Positions 8,599-16,895 of a stretch of DNA of 64,000 nt are shown here, piece by piece (positions within the stretch are counted from its first letter, which is position 1; each line of letters begins with the position of its first letter). The notes beneath the pieces were generated by a model. That model ran no database searches and was not told the origin of the DNA. It saw nothing but the letters and a program-made list of their open reading frames with translations. Origin of the DNA: Amarobacter sp964507025 (lineage in GTDB: Bacteria; Chloroflexota; Dehalococcoidia; Tepidiformales; Tepidiformaceae); assembly GCA_964507025.1 (NCBI GenBank), contig CAZDOK010000013.1, positions 1 to 64,000 on the forward strand, in the 5' to 3' direction. A program made the position numbers and the translations under genes.

Positions 8599-8712
8599 AT
8601 GAAAGTCCGAGCATCCGTCAAGCCACGCTGCGACAAGTGCAAGGTGATTCGCCGGCACGGTCGCGTCATGGTGATCTGCGAAAATCCGAAGCATAAGCAG
8701 CGGCAGGGGTAG
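8599..8712 (+). CDS. rpmJ: 50S ribosomal protein bL36
   Basis: Only 37 residues, beginning MKVRASVKPRCDKCKVIRR and ending KHKQRQG. The zinc ligands C11, C14, C27 and H32 are all kept, so this is the zinc-binding form. A Shine-Dalgarno AGGAG sits about 7 bases before the ATG. Canonical position between infA and rpsM. Confidence 0.97.
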   Translation: MKVRASVKPRCDKCKVIRRHGRVMVICENPKHKQRQG

Positions 8713-8717
8713 CCCAG

Positions 8718-9098
8718 ATGGCACGTATCTCAGGGGTAGACATCCCAAACGACAAGCGCATGGAAATCGCGCTAACCTATATTTATGGCATCGGGCTGAC
8801 CCGCTCCCAGGCTATCCTGGCCGCGACCGGCATCAATCCCGATACCCGCGCGCGCGACCTCACCGACGAGGAAGTCCTGCGCATCCGCGACTTCATCGAT
8901 AAGAACTACATCGTTGAAGGCGACCTCCGCCGCGAAGTTCGCCAGAACATCGGGCGGCTCATCGAAATCAACTGTTATCGCGGCCAGCGCCATCGCCGGA
9001 ACCTCCCGGTTCACGGCCAGCGCACCCGCACCAACGCGCGCCAGAAGCGCGGCGCGCGCAAGACTGTCGCCGGCAAGAAGCGGGCAGGAAAGAAGTAG
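8718..9098 (+). CDS. rpsM: 30S ribosomal protein uS13
   Basis: 126 residues: ARISGVDIPNDKRMEIALTYIYGIGLTRS at the start (key part YIYGIGLTRS), then IEINCYRGQRHRRNLPVHGQRTRTNAR near the C-terminus. Head protein contacting the P-site tRNA and forming the B1 bridges. Ends with a lysine-rich tail KKRAGKK. Confidence 0.98.
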   Translation: MARISGVDIPNDKRMEIALTYIYGIGLTRSQAILAATGINPDTRARDLTDEEVLRIRDFIDKNYIVEGDLRREVRQNIGRLIEINCYRGQRHRRNLPVHGQRTRTNARQKRGARKTVAGKKRAGKK

Positions 9099-9114
9099 GA
9101 GGGGCTGACCACGA

Positions 9115-9522
9115 ATGGCTGATGCAAAACGCGGTGCCGATAAGACCCGCCGCCTGAAGCGGCGCGAACGAAAGGCCATCCCACGTGGGCGGGCCTACAT
9201 CAAGAGCACCTTCAACAATACCCTCGTCACCCTCACCGACCCGAACGGGAACGTGATCTCGTGGGCGAGCTCCGGCGGTTCGGGCTTCAAGGGTTCGCGG
9301 AAGGGCACGCCCTTCGCTGCCCAGCTCGCAAGCGAGAATGCCGCCCGCCGCGCCATGGAACACGGCCTCCAGTCTGTGGAAGTCTATGTCCGCGGCGCGG
9401 GCAGCGGCCGCGAAGCCGCCATCCGGTCGCTCCAGGGCGCCGGGCTCACCATCACCGCAATTCGCGATGTCACCCCAATCCCCCACAACGGCTGCCGCCC
9501 GCCCAAGCGGCGCCGCGTCTAG
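9115..9522 (+). CDS. rpsK: 30S ribosomal protein uS11
   Basis: 135 residues. Basic N-terminus, then GRAYIKSTFNNTLVTLTDPNG, SGGSGFKGSRKGTPFAAQLA, and the C-terminal TPIPHNGCRPPKRRRV that is nearly invariant in S11. Forms the platform near the E site. A 15-base gap leads to rpsD. Confidence 0.98.
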   Translation: MADAKRGADKTRRLKRRERKAIPRGRAYIKSTFNNTLVTLTDPNGNVISWASSGGSGFKGSRKGTPFAAQLASENAARRAMEHGLQSVEVYVRGAGSGREAAIRSLQGAGLTITAIRDVTPIPHNGCRPPKRRRV

Positions 9523-9537
9523 GAGCGCCACGAACAC

Positions 9538-10167
9538 ATGGCACGTTACACAGGCCCAGTCTGCCGCCTCTGCCGCCGCCACGGCGAAAAGCTCTTCCTC
9601 AAGGGGGAGCGCTGCTTCACCCCGAAGTGCGCGTTCGACCGGCGGCCCAACCCCCCCGGCCCGCGCCCGGCCCGCCGCCGCAAGGTCAGCGACCGTGGCC
9701 TCCAGCTGCGCGAAAAGCAGCGCGCCCGCGCGTCCTACGGCGTCCTCGAGAAGCAGTTCGTTCGCTACTACAAGGAAGCCATCCGCCGACCGGGCGTCTC
9801 GGGCGAGAACCTCGTCCGGCTGCTCGAAACGCGCCTCGACAACGTGATCTACCGGGTCGGCTTCGCCGACTCGCGCAGCCAGGCGCGCCAGATCGTGCGC
9901 CACGGCCTCATCGCCGTGAACGGGCGCAAGCTCGATGTGCCCTCCGCCCACCTCAAGGAGGGCGATACCGTCAGCTTCACGCCCCGCGGCATCCGCAGCG
10001 AGTTCTACAAGATCGTCCAGGAGACCCTGAAGTCGAAGAACCCGCCAACGTGGCTGGCACTCGACGTCGCCAACATGTCCGGGCGCCTCACCGCGCCGCC
10101 CACCGTTGCCCAGGGCGAATCGCACCTGTTCAACGAGAACGTCATCATCGAGTACTACTCGCGCTAA
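9538..10167 (+). CDS. rpsD: 30S ribosomal protein uS4 (zinc form)
   Basis: 209 residues. The N-terminal Cys cluster C9, C12, C26, C31 (VCRLC, ERCFTPKC) indicates the zinc-binding variety of S4. The central S4 RNA-binding domain is clear in LVRLLETRLDNVIYRVGFA and SQARQIVRHGLIAVNGRK. Nucleates 30S body assembly. Followed by a 39-base spacer to rpoA. Confidence 0.97.
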   Translation: MARYTGPVCRLCRRHGEKLFLKGERCFTPKCAFDRRPNPPGPRPARRRKVSDRGLQLREKQRARASYGVLEKQFVRYYKEAIRRPGVSGENLVRLLETRLDNVIYRVGFADSRSQARQIVRHGLIAVNGRKLDVPSAHLKEGDTVSFTPRGIRSEFYKIVQETLKSKNPPTWLALDVANMSGRLTAPPTVAQGESHLFNENVIIEYYSR

Positions 10168-10206
10168 CCAGCGCCGGTACCGGCGAGAGTTGAGGAACGC
10201 ACCAGC

Positions 10207-11415
10207 ATGATGGATTCCCTCGAGTTGATCGGCCAAACGACCGAACACGTCGTCCCGCAGCTCACAATCGAAGAAGAGACGGAGACTTATGCCCGCCTGA
10301 TCGCTGAGCCGCTGGAAAGCGGGTACGGCATCACGCTCGGCAACGCCCTCCGCCGCGTCCTCCTCAGCTCGCTTGAGGGGGCCGCCATCACATCCGTGCG
10401 GATCGACCAGGTCCAGCACGAGTTCTCCACCATTGCCGGCATGGCCGAGGACACCACCGAGTTCCTCCTCAACGTCAAGGAGATCCGCCTGCGCGCCCTC
10501 AGCAATCGCAGTGGCACCCTCTCCCTCGACATCGAAGGCCCTGCCCAGATCGCCGCCGGCGACCTCCAGGTCCCGGCCGACTTCGAGATCGTCAACCCTG
10601 AGCTTCACCTGGCGACCCTTGATGCGGGAAAGGCCCGCCTCAATGCCGAGTTCCACGCCGAGCTCGGCAAGGGCTACGTGCCGGCGGGCTCCGTCGAGGG
10701 GCTGCCCATCGGCGTCATCCCCGTCGATGCAGTCTTCACGCCCGTGCGGAAGGTGAACTACCGCGTCGAAAAGACCCGCGTGGGCCAGTCCACCGACTTC
10801 GACCGGCTGGTCCTGGAAATCTGGACCGACGGGACCGTGAGCCCCGTCGATGCAGTCGGCCAGAGCGCCGACATCCTGATGGACCAGTTTGCCCTCTTCA
10901 GCCAGATGGGCCGGCCGGAGATCGCGATCTCGCACGGTGGCGGCCCCGCCGTCGGTGTGACCTCGGTGGGCGGCCTGCTCATGGCCCCGGACCGTTACAA
11001 CACGCCGATCGAGGATCTCGCGCTCTCGGTTCGCGCCTATAACTGCCTGAAGCGCAGTGGACTCATGACCGTCGGCCAGGTGCTCGAGAAGACCGAGGAC
11101 GAGCTCCTCGCCCTGCGGAACTTCGGCCGCAAGTCGTATGACGAGCTTCGCGACCGTCTGATCGAGCTCGGCTACGTTGATGGCACCGCAGAGGGCCTGG
11201 TCCCGATTGTGGATACACCGGCGCGCGGTGGCGCTGCTCCCTCGCGGGCCGCAGCGCCCAGCCGTCCAGGCCGCACCACCGTCCGGACCAGTGCCGTCAT
11301 CATGGACGAAGAGGACGACGAAGAGAACCTGAGCGCCCTGGGCAAGGCCCTGAAGGAAGCTCTCCTGAAAGATGGAAGCGCCGAAGACCTCATCGGCGCC
11401 GACGACGAGGACTAA
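10207..11415 (+). CDS. rpoA: DNA-directed RNA polymerase subunit alpha
   Basis: 402 residues, about 80 longer than usual. N-terminal assembly domain: LESGYGITLGNALRRVLLSSLEGAAI and the later DFDRLVLEIWTDG. C-terminal domain about residues 255-320 (LALSVRAYNCLKRSGL, ELLALRNFGRKSYDELRDRL), which contacts UP elements and activators. After residue 322 a low-complexity tail (PARGGAAPSRAAAPSRPG, then an acidic EEDDEE stretch and a short amphipathic segment) is extra. Second possible ATG is the very next codon. Confidence 0.97.
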   Translation: MMDSLELIGQTTEHVVPQLTIEEETETYARLIAEPLESGYGITLGNALRRVLLSSLEGAAITSVRIDQVQHEFSTIAGMAEDTTEFLLNVKEIRLRALSNRSGTLSLDIEGPAQIAAGDLQVPADFEIVNPELHLATLDAGKARLNAEFHAELGKGYVPAGSVEGLPIGVIPVDAVFTPVRKVNYRVEKTRVGQSTDFDRLVLEIWTDGTVSPVDAVGQSADILMDQFALFSQMGRPEIAISHGGGPAVGVTSVGGLLMAPDRYNTPIEDLALSVRAYNCLKRSGLMTVGQVLEKTEDELLALRNFGRKSYDELRDRLIELGYVDGTAEGLVPIVDTPARGGAAPSRAAAPSRPGRTTVRTSAVIMDEEDDEENLSALGKALKEALLKDGSAEDLIGADDED

Positions 11416-11420
11416 ACACC

Positions 11421-12032
11421 ATGCGACACCGCGTAGCCGGCCGCCATCTGGGCCGCGAAACCAGCCACCGCCTCGCGCTCTACCGCAACCTGGTCACCGA
11501 CCTGCTGCGGTATGAGCGCATCACGACTACCGAAGCCAAGGCGAAGGAGATTCGCCCGATGGCCGAGCGCATCATCACGCTCGGGCGCAAGGGCGACCTG
11601 CACTCCCGCCGCCAGGCGCTTCGCTTCGTCTACGACCCGAAGGTCGTGAAGAAGGTGTTCGACGTCATTGGTCCGCGGATGGCGTCCCGGCCGGGTGGCT
11701 ACCTGCGTATCACGGGCCTCGAACCCCGCAAGGGCGATGGCGCCCGCATGGCCACGATCGAGCTCGTCGATGTGGTCGATGCACCCCCCACCCCGCGGCC
11801 TCAGCGGGTGACCGCTGCTCCGTCGGCCCGTGCGGCCGCCCCTGCCCCCGCCGCCGCCCCGGTGGCGGAGGAACCCGCCGTCGTGGAGCCCGAAACGGAC
11901 GTGGAAGAACCTGTCGCCGAGGTGACGGAAGAGGCCACCGCCGAGGTTGAAACCGCTGAAGCAACTGCGGAGGCCGGCGCCTCGGCGGAAGCCGCCGACG
12001 AGTCCGAGGAGGACAAAGGCGCGGAGAGCTAG
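11421..12032 (+). CDS. rplQ: 50S ribosomal protein bL17 with acidic tail
   Basis: 203 residues, of which roughly 1-118 are the L17 fold (RHRVAGRHLGRETSHRLALYRNL, then ERIITLGRKGD and RPGGYLRITGLEPRKGDGA). The remaining 85 residues are a low-complexity Ala/Val/Glu/Thr tail with no recognisable domain. L17 lines the peptide exit tunnel region on the solvent side. The tail keeps the frame and ends four bases before truA. Confidence 0.96.
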   Translation: MRHRVAGRHLGRETSHRLALYRNLVTDLLRYERITTTEAKAKEIRPMAERIITLGRKGDLHSRRQALRFVYDPKVVKKVFDVIGPRMASRPGGYLRITGLEPRKGDGARMATIELVDVVDAPPTPRPQRVTAAPSARAAAPAPAAAPVAEEPAVVEPETDVEEPVAEVTEEATAEVETAEATAEAGASAEAADESEEDKGAES

Positions 12033-12038
12033 CCCGCC

Positions 12039-12797
12039 GTGACCGCGAAACGCTTCGCGGCCACGGTCACGTACGACGGCACCACGTTCGCCGGGTCCCA
12101 GATCCAGCCGAACGCCCGGACCGTCCAGGAAGAACTGGAACGCGCCGCGGGAGTGCTCTTCGGAGTCCCCACGCGCGTCGCCCTGGCTGGGCGCACCGAT
12201 GCCGGTGTCCACGCCAGGGGCCAGGTGGCCGCCTTCACCGCGGAAACGCGGCACGAGGCGGCAACCGTCAGGAAGGCGCTTAACGCCAACCTGCCGGAAG
12301 ATGTAGCGGTTCGCGCTGTGCGCGAAGTGCCCGCGGAGTTCGATCCGCGGCGCTGGGCGCGCAGGCGCTGGTACCGCTACACCATCGCCAACGGCGAAGC
12401 GCGCGATCCGCTCGCGCGCCGCACCGCCTGGTTCGTCGAGGGAGACCTCGATGTCCGGGTGATGCAGCAGGCCGCGGGCGCGCTGGGCGGGAGGCGCGAT
12501 TTCATCGCGTGTTCCGGGCCACTCGAACCGGGACGCACCCCCGTGCGAACCGTGTTCGCCGCAGGTTGGCGCAGCGAAGGCTGCACCTTCCTGTTCGATA
12601 TCGAGGCAGACGCGTTCCTGCCCCAGATGGTCCGCCGGATCACCGGCGAGCTGGTCAGGGTCGGGCGCCACGCCACCAACGTGGAGGATTTCGTCCGCCT
12701 GCTCGATCAGGCACGACCAGGTTCGATGGCGCATGTCGCCCCGCCCCATGGTCTGTGTTTGGAGCGCGTGTGGTACGACGAGGGTTACGTGGTATGA
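12039..12797 (+). CDS. truA: tRNA pseudouridine(38-40) synthase TruA
   Basis: 252 residues from GTG at 12039. Isomerises uridine in the anticodon stem-loop of many tRNAs. Catalytic Asp lies in LAGRTDAGVHARGQV; KRFAATVTYDGTTFAGSQ is the family N-terminus and FLFDIEADAFLPQMVRRI a conserved C-terminal part. A ribosome-binding site is poor, consistent with coupling to rplQ. The stop TGA overlaps the ATG of rplM (ATGA). Confidence 0.95.
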   Translation: MTAKRFAATVTYDGTTFAGSQIQPNARTVQEELERAAGVLFGVPTRVALAGRTDAGVHARGQVAAFTAETRHEAATVRKALNANLPEDVAVRAVREVPAEFDPRRWARRRWYRYTIANGEARDPLARRTAWFVEGDLDVRVMQQAAGALGGRRDFIACSGPLEPGRTPVRTVFAAGWRSEGCTFLFDIEADAFLPQMVRRITGELVRVGRHATNVEDFVRLLDQARPGSMAHVAPPHGLCLERVWYDEGYVV

Positions 12798-13657
12798 ACT
12801 CAACCGTTCGCATCAAGGCCTCGGAGGTCTACAAAGACTGGCACGTCATCGACGCGGCCGGCCGCCCCCTGGGCCGCGTCGCCAGTGAAGTGGCGCGTCT
12901 CCTCCGCGGCAAGCACAAGCCGACCTATGAGCCCCACCTCGATGACGGCGACTTCGTCATCGTCATCAACGCCTCGCAGGTGAAGGTGAGCGGCAAGAAG
13001 GCCGAGCAAAACGTGTACTACACGCACTCGGGCTACCCCGGCGGCCTGAAAGCCCGCTCCTTCGCCGAACAGATGGCACGGTTCCCGGACCGCGTCATCG
13101 AGCAGGCAGTCTGGGGCATGCTCCCCGGTGGGCCGCTCGGCAAGAAGATGATCAAGCACCTGAAGGTGTATGCCGGCCCCACACACCCCCACCAATCGCA
13201 AATCGCCGGTAGCCTGAAGGCACAGGAGGCGCGCAAGGCGGTTACGGCCGCCCTCGCCACCGCCACGCCGAAGGTGAAGCGCCTGCGCCCCCTGAGCGTC
13301 CCGCAGATCACCGAGGTCCAGCCCGCAGCGGTCCCCGCTGTCCCCGCCGCCCCATCGCCTGCCGCCGAGGCCGCAAAGCAGGCCCGCGCCCGCGTCCGCA
13401 AGAAGGTGGAAGAGGCCCCGGCGGCGGCCGAGGAAGCCGTGGAGATGCCCACCGCGGCGGCCCCTGCCGCTGAGCCACCCGTCGTTGAGACACCGGCCGC
13501 CGAGGCGCCTGCCACCGAAAAGCCGAAGCGCACCCGGCGCAAGGCTGCGGCCGAGACGGCCGAAGCACCCGCCGAAGCCAGCAGCGATACCGCCGAGGCC
13601 CCCAAGAAGCCAGCACGCCGCCGCTCGACGGCCAAGAGCGAATCGAGCGAGGAGTAA
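12794..13657 (+). CDS. rplM: 50S ribosomal protein uL13 with long Ala/Pro tail
   Basis: 287 residues, twice the family norm (about 145). Residues 1-140 are ordinary L13: WHVIDAAGRPLGRVASEVARLLRGKHKPTYEPH in the N-terminal half (key DAAGRPLGRVAS), VWGMLPGGPLGKKMIKHLKVYAG near 125. From about residue 145 an Ala/Pro/Glu-rich region (many PAA, AEAP, EAP units) with a terminal basic patch KPKRTRRKAAA and PARRRS follows. Start ATG 12794 overlaps the truA stop; upstream extension is a shadow of truA. Confidence 0.96.
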   Translation: MNSTVRIKASEVYKDWHVIDAAGRPLGRVASEVARLLRGKHKPTYEPHLDDGDFVIVINASQVKVSGKKAEQNVYYTHSGYPGGLKARSFAEQMARFPDRVIEQAVWGMLPGGPLGKKMIKHLKVYAGPTHPHQSQIAGSLKAQEARKAVTAALATATPKVKRLRPLSVPQITEVQPAAVPAVPAAPSPAAEAAKQARARVRKKVEEAPAAAEEAVEMPTAAAPAAEPPVVETPAAEAPATEKPKRTRRKAAAETAEAPAEASSDTAEAPKKPARRRSTAKSESSEE

Positions 13658-13660
13658 CTC

Positions 13661-14059
13661 ATGGCAGACCAGCAGTACTTCTATGGCACCGGCCGCCGCA
13701 AGACCGCCGTCGCGCGCGTCCGCCTCTACCCCGGCAACGGCGCGATTGTCGTCAACGGCAAGCCGTTCGAGGAGATCTTCACGCGCGATACCCACCGCGC
13801 CGAGATCCTTTCGCCGCTCACCCGCCTGGGCCGCGAGGGCCGCTTCAGTGCCCAGATCAAGTGCGAGGGCGGCGGAGTGAGCGGGTGGGCCGGCGCTATC
13901 CAGATGGGCATCGCCCGCGCGCTGGTCGCTTCCGACCCGGCGATCAAGCCGACGCTCAAGCGGCCCGAAAACCTGCTCACGCGGGACCCCCGCATGAAGG
14001 AGCGCAAGAAGGCCGGCCTCAAGCGGGCCCGCAAGGCGCCGCAGTTCACCAAGCGCTAA
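13661..14059 (+). CDS. rpsI: 30S ribosomal protein uS9
   Basis: 132 residues. YFYGTGRRKTAVARVRLYPGNG begins the protein, GGGVSGWAGAIQMGIARALV is central and the C-terminus ends KRARKAPQFTKR, the tail that reaches the P-site tRNA. Last gene of the ribosomal operon; three bases separate it from rplM and a hairpin terminator follows. Confidence 0.98.
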   Translation: MADQQYFYGTGRRKTAVARVRLYPGNGAIVVNGKPFEEIFTRDTHRAEILSPLTRLGREGRFSAQIKCEGGGVSGWAGAIQMGIARALVASDPAIKPTLKRPENLLTRDPRMKERKKAGLKRARKAPQFTKR

Positions 14060-14087
14060 GCCACCCGCGCGCACCGCTGACAAACGC

Positions 14088-14119
14088 ACGCCCCTCTCCG
14101 GAGGGGCGTTCGCGTTGTT
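14088..14119 (+). terminator. Terminator of the ribosomal operon
   Basis: ACGCCCCTC (14088-14096), loop TCCG, GAGGGGCGT (14101-14109) form a 9-bp perfect stem with a tetraloop, followed by TCGCGTTGTTT. It lies 29 bases after rpsI and is the first such structure after the cluster. Confidence 0.75.
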
Positions 14120-14211
14120 TCAGCCCCGGTCACCGCCTGCACACCTTCGCGTCACCCCGCTCACCCCGCGAGCATTTCCCCGCCGTGCCGATCCCCACAG
14201 GGGGAGGGCCG

Positions 14212-14715
14212 GTGAACTCCAGCACGTTCATCCTTGTTGGCGCGCTCGTCGCCACCGGCGCGATCGTCTACCAGGGCACGATGGCGGGCGCCTCGCAGCG
14301 CCCAACGGAACAAGCCACGGCAGCCACCTCGACGGAGTTAGCGCACTCCCAGACACGCAGCGCAACGCCGACCCCGCACGCAACCTCGACCCCCTCCGTC
14401 ATCTCGGCGAAGACTCCCGCGCTCAAGCTCACACTCGACCAGGTGCGCCAGCTCCCGCGGCCCGCGGGGCCCCCGCAATCGGTGGGGCACATACCGCCGG
14501 CCTACCCGGCCAGCACCTCCACGCCACCACCGGCGGTGAGCCCGGCGGCCCCATCAGAGGTCCCGGCAACGCCGGCCCAGCCCACGGCCACAGCCGCCCC
14601 CGCCACCCCCACTCCCACGCCAACGGCGACGCCAAACCCCTGGGACATTCCCACGCCCCCGCCGCTGCCGCCGCCGCCCGACAACTGGGTTGTTCCGTAC
14701 CCGCCCACGGAGTGA
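14212..14715 (+). CDS. Predicted membrane-anchored Pro/Thr-rich protein
   Basis: 167 residues from GTG 14212, chosen because GGGGAGGG lies about 5 bases upstream. Residues 5-25 (FILVGALVATGAIVYQG) form one hydrophobic segment, either a signal anchor or an uncleaved signal; the rest is low complexity, dominated by Pro, Thr, Ala and Ser, ending PPPLPPPPDNWVVPYPP. No domain recognised. It may be a surface-exposed stalk protein. The stop lies one base from the convergent acetyltransferase stop. Confidence 0.6.
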   Translation: MNSSTFILVGALVATGAIVYQGTMAGASQRPTEQATAATSTELAHSQTRSATPTPHATSTPSVISAKTPALKLTLDQVRQLPRPAGPPQSVGHIPPAYPASTSTPPPAVSPAAPSEVPATPAQPTATAAPATPTPTPTATPNPWDIPTPPPLPPPPDNWVVPYPPTE

Positions 14716-14716
14716 A

Positions 14717-15196
14717 TCAGTGCAGGTCGCGTCCACTATCAAGCACAGCTTCCATCAGGTCGGAAGGGAAGGCGAACCCGTGGCGGGCATAAAGCGTCGT
14801 GCTGCGACTCGTCGGCCACAGGATCACCGAGTCGACGCCAGAATCCCGGCAGCACGCCAGGGCCGCCTCGATCAGCCCCGCTCCCACGCCGGCGTCCCGT
14901 AGCCCGGGCCGCACATACACGTTGGTGATGTAGCCATGAAGCTCCCGCTCGGGGGCCGGGTTCGGGATCTTCTCGATGAGTTGCAACCAGAGATGTCCGC
15001 CGACCGCACCGCCCTCTTCCGCCACCCAGCAGCGCCAGTTCGAGCCGGGCCCGAGGCGGTCGGCCATCCACACGGCACAGCGCTCGACGAACTCGGCCTC
15101 TGGTTCAGCCGGTGGGTTCAGCGCCGCCCGGAACTCGTAGCGCAATCGCGCGAGCTCGCGGGCGTCGGCGGGCCCGGCAGGGCGGATCACTGGCAC
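14717..15196 (-). CDS. GNAT family N-acetyltransferase
   Basis: 159 residues from GTG 15196. The GNAT fold is indicated by IRPAGPADARELARLRYEF at the start, ITNVYVRPGLRDAGVGAGLI (acetyl-CoA pyrophosphate loop, R/QxxGxG-like) and STTLYARHGFAFPSDLM (key YARHGF). Substrate unknown. CATACT lies exactly 6 bases before this GTG, supporting a leaderless start; a longer frame to 15277 overlaps the upstream nucleotidyltransferase and looks less likely. Confidence 0.8.
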   Translation of the reverse strand: MPVIRPAGPADARELARLRYEFRAALNPPAEPEAEFVERCAVWMADRLGPGSNWRCWVAEEGGAVGGHLWLQLIEKIPNPAPERELHGYITNVYVRPGLRDAGVGAGLIEAALACCRDSGVDSVILWPTSRSTTLYARHGFAFPSDLMEAVLDSGRDLH

Positions 15197-15230
15197 CGGA
15201 GCAGTATGCCACCCGGTACCCCCTCGCTCG

Positions 15231-15995
15231 CTACTCCTCGTCCTCTTCCTCATCCAGCGCCGCGCTAAGCCGCTCATTCGCCCAATCGACGAACCACATC
15301 GCGTGTTCGGCGGTCGGCACCATCTTCGGTTTGTTGCGATGCACGCGCAGCGCGTACTGGACGAGCATCGGCCGGTGCCGGTGTTCGATCGCCCAGTGCC
15401 CGCCTTCGAACTTGCTCGCGAGCTCGCCAGTCTCGGCGTATTGCACCGCGCGACACGCGTTCAGGATGGTGGTCGCGCTATCGGAATTGACGTAGTCCCA
15501 CGCCACCTGGTCGAGCAGTGCCTCGAGCACCCAGCCCCGCGGCACCACCGGAAACACCTCGCGGGGCGAGGGACCCATCGTGGCGTAGCCCCGGTCGTGG
15601 CACATGGCGTAGTGCAGCACCAGGTCCGGGTCGCCGGGGTGCCCGCGCCCATCCACGAACTTGCGCTTGTCGGGGACGGTGCATACGTGCACCTCGAACG
15701 CTGGCGACTTGCTCGGGATGTTGAGCGAATCATCCGTGACCAGGCTGAACTCCAGCCCCGATCCCGGGCACGGCATGTCCGGGTCGAGCAGCACTTCGCC
15801 CACCTGGCGCCGCTCGGCGTCGGTAAGCTCACGGGTGCTCACCGCCAGCATGTCGATATCACTCGTGGGAAAGACGAACGCGTCCATCGAGCACGAACCA
15901 TGGACGTATACGCCGATGAGCGCATCGTCGAGCACCCGGGTGAGCCTCCGGGTGACGTCTTTGGTGAAGCCGATGACTTTGCGGTTCGCCTCCAT
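15231..15995 (-). CDS. Aminoglycoside adenylyltransferase-like nucleotidyltransferase
   Basis: 254 residues. N-terminal Pol-beta-type nucleotidyltransferase core: VYVHGSCSMDAFVFPTSDID (residues about 30-50), with the GS...D-x-D metal motif; C-terminal helical region resembles the AadA/DUF4111 domain of streptomycin/spectinomycin adenylyltransferases. Whether it modifies an antibiotic or another substrate cannot be told. Ends with an acidic EEEDEE. Start ATG 15995 is six bases after the stop of a hydrolase remnant. Confidence 0.8.
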   Translation of the reverse strand: MEANRKVIGFTKDVTRRLTRVLDDALIGVYVHGSCSMDAFVFPTSDIDMLAVSTRELTDAERRQVGEVLLDPDMPCPGSGLEFSLVTDDSLNIPSKSPAFEVHVCTVPDKRKFVDGRGHPGDPDLVLHYAMCHDRGYATMGPSPREVFPVVPRGWVLEALLDQVAWDYVNSDSATTILNACRAVQYAETGELASKFEGGHWAIEHRHRPMLVQYALRVHRNKPKMVPTAEHAMWFVDWANERLSAALDEEEDEE

Positions 15996-16000
15996 GTGTC

Positions 16001-16210
16001 TCAGCCCAACCCGTGTCGCTGGAGGATGTCCAGGACGACACCGCCGGCTTCGTCGCTGAACTCCAGGAAATCTCCGTGCCGCCCGCCCGCTACAAGATAC
16101 AACTCCGCGACCCGCATGCGCTCCGCCAGCCGCATCGCATTCGCGGTCGGCTTGCACGCTCCGTGGACGTCGTAAAACAGCTTCGCTCCATTGCAGACCG
16201 CGAACGGCAT
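16001..16210 (-). pseudogene. Alpha/beta hydrolase remnant with internal deletion
   Basis: An open frame of 69 codons reads MPFAVCNGAKLFYDVHGA, which is the typical N-terminal strand of small alpha/beta hydrolases, directly followed by RLAERMRVAELYLVAGGRHGDF...VVLDILQRHG, which is the typical C-terminal segment with the catalytic His (GGRHGDF). The nucleophile elbow (GxSxG), acid residue and cap are absent, roughly 180-200 residues. The junction lies near codon 19. Whether the product is made is unknown; TAGCTT sits 6 bases before the ATG. Confidence 0.65.
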
Positions 16211-16219
16211 GCCGGAAAG

Positions 16220-16822
16220 CTAACCGACCACACGCGGCTGCACAATGGCTTCCCCGCCGTCTGCCGTTCTGATTCCCGCAAGCAGATAGTCCACCGCACG
16301 GTGGATCGCCCTCAGCGGGTCGCCGCCCATCCGGAACTGCTCGCTCAGGGCGAGGGTGGTGTACCCGTGCACCAGCGACCAGAACGCCTGCGCGATGTCG
16401 AGCACGTCCTCGGCCGGGGCCAGGTCTCCCACCGCCGAGAGGAGTGGGCCCGCTGCTGCCTCCGCTGCCCCGGCATCGGCATGACGTTCCTCGGGGCACG
16501 GGCCGAAGATCAGGGTGAAAAGCTGCGGCGATGCAAAGCCGAAGCTGGCGTAGGCGTCAGCCATCGCGTGCAAGCGCTGGCCGGGGGCCCTTGCGCCATT
16601 CGCGGCGACCGTGAGGATCGCTCCGAGTTCGCGCAGGCCCGCCGTGTTCAGGAGCCGGAACAGATCGTCGCGGCTCTTCACGTAGAAGTAGAGCGACGGA
16701 GCGCGCACACCCAGGCGCCGCGCCAGTTCCCGCATCGACAGGCCCTCGACGCCCTGTTCTTCGAGGAGAGCCCGGGCGGCGTCGGCGATAACGGCGGGAG
16801 AGATCCTTGCCGGGTGTGGCAT
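16220..16822 (-). CDS. TetR family transcriptional regulator
   Basis: 200 residues. N-terminal helix-turn-helix: LSMRELARRLGVRAPSLYFY (about 26-45) followed by VKSRDDLFRLL; the rest is an all-helical ligand domain of the WHG/TetR_C type with GFASPQLFTLIFGP. Divergent from a deazaflavin-type oxidoreductase, with a large inverted repeat between the two, so it likely represses itself and its neighbour. TACGCT lies 7 bases before the ATG, so its mRNA is probably leaderless. Confidence 0.9.
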   Translation of the reverse strand: MPHPARISPAVIADAARALLEEQGVEGLSMRELARRLGVRAPSLYFYVKSRDDLFRLLNTAGLRELGAILTVAANGARAPGQRLHAMADAYASFGFASPQLFTLIFGPCPEERHADAGAAEAAAGPLLSAVGDLAPAEDVLDIAQAFWSLVHGYTTLALSEQFRMGGDPLRAIHRAVDYLLAGIRTADGGEAIVQPRVVG

Positions 16823-16825
16823 GCT

Positions 16826-16871
16826 TAACAGCGTAAGGCTTGACAGCGCTCCTGGAAACCTTACACTGTTA
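16826..16871. promoter_or_regulatory. TetR operator overlapping two divergent promoters
   Basis: TAACAGCGTAAGG (16826-16838) and CCTTACACTGTTA (16859-16871) are inverted copies matching at 12 of 13 positions, with a 20-base spacer. Rightward promoter: TTGACA 16840-16845, 16-base spacer, TACACT 16862-16867. Leftward promoter: TTTCCA 16858-16853, 17-base spacer, TACGCT 16835-16830. Each -10 box lies inside one half-site, so a bound regulator would cover both. Confidence 0.75.
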
Positions 16872-16895
16872 GACATCACCCCCAGGAGCTGCCCC

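Noticed and set aside
8968..10935. Long open frame (655 codons) on the minus strand across rpsM-rpsK-rpsD-rpoA
   Set aside because: It is antisense to proven ribosomal genes; high GC at third codon positions leaves long stop-free shadows. Composition is not protein-like.
15197..15277. Upstream extension of the acetyltransferase to ATG 15277
   Set aside because: It would overlap the end of the nucleotidyltransferase and add a non-GNAT basic stretch; GTG 15196 has a -10 at the right distance.
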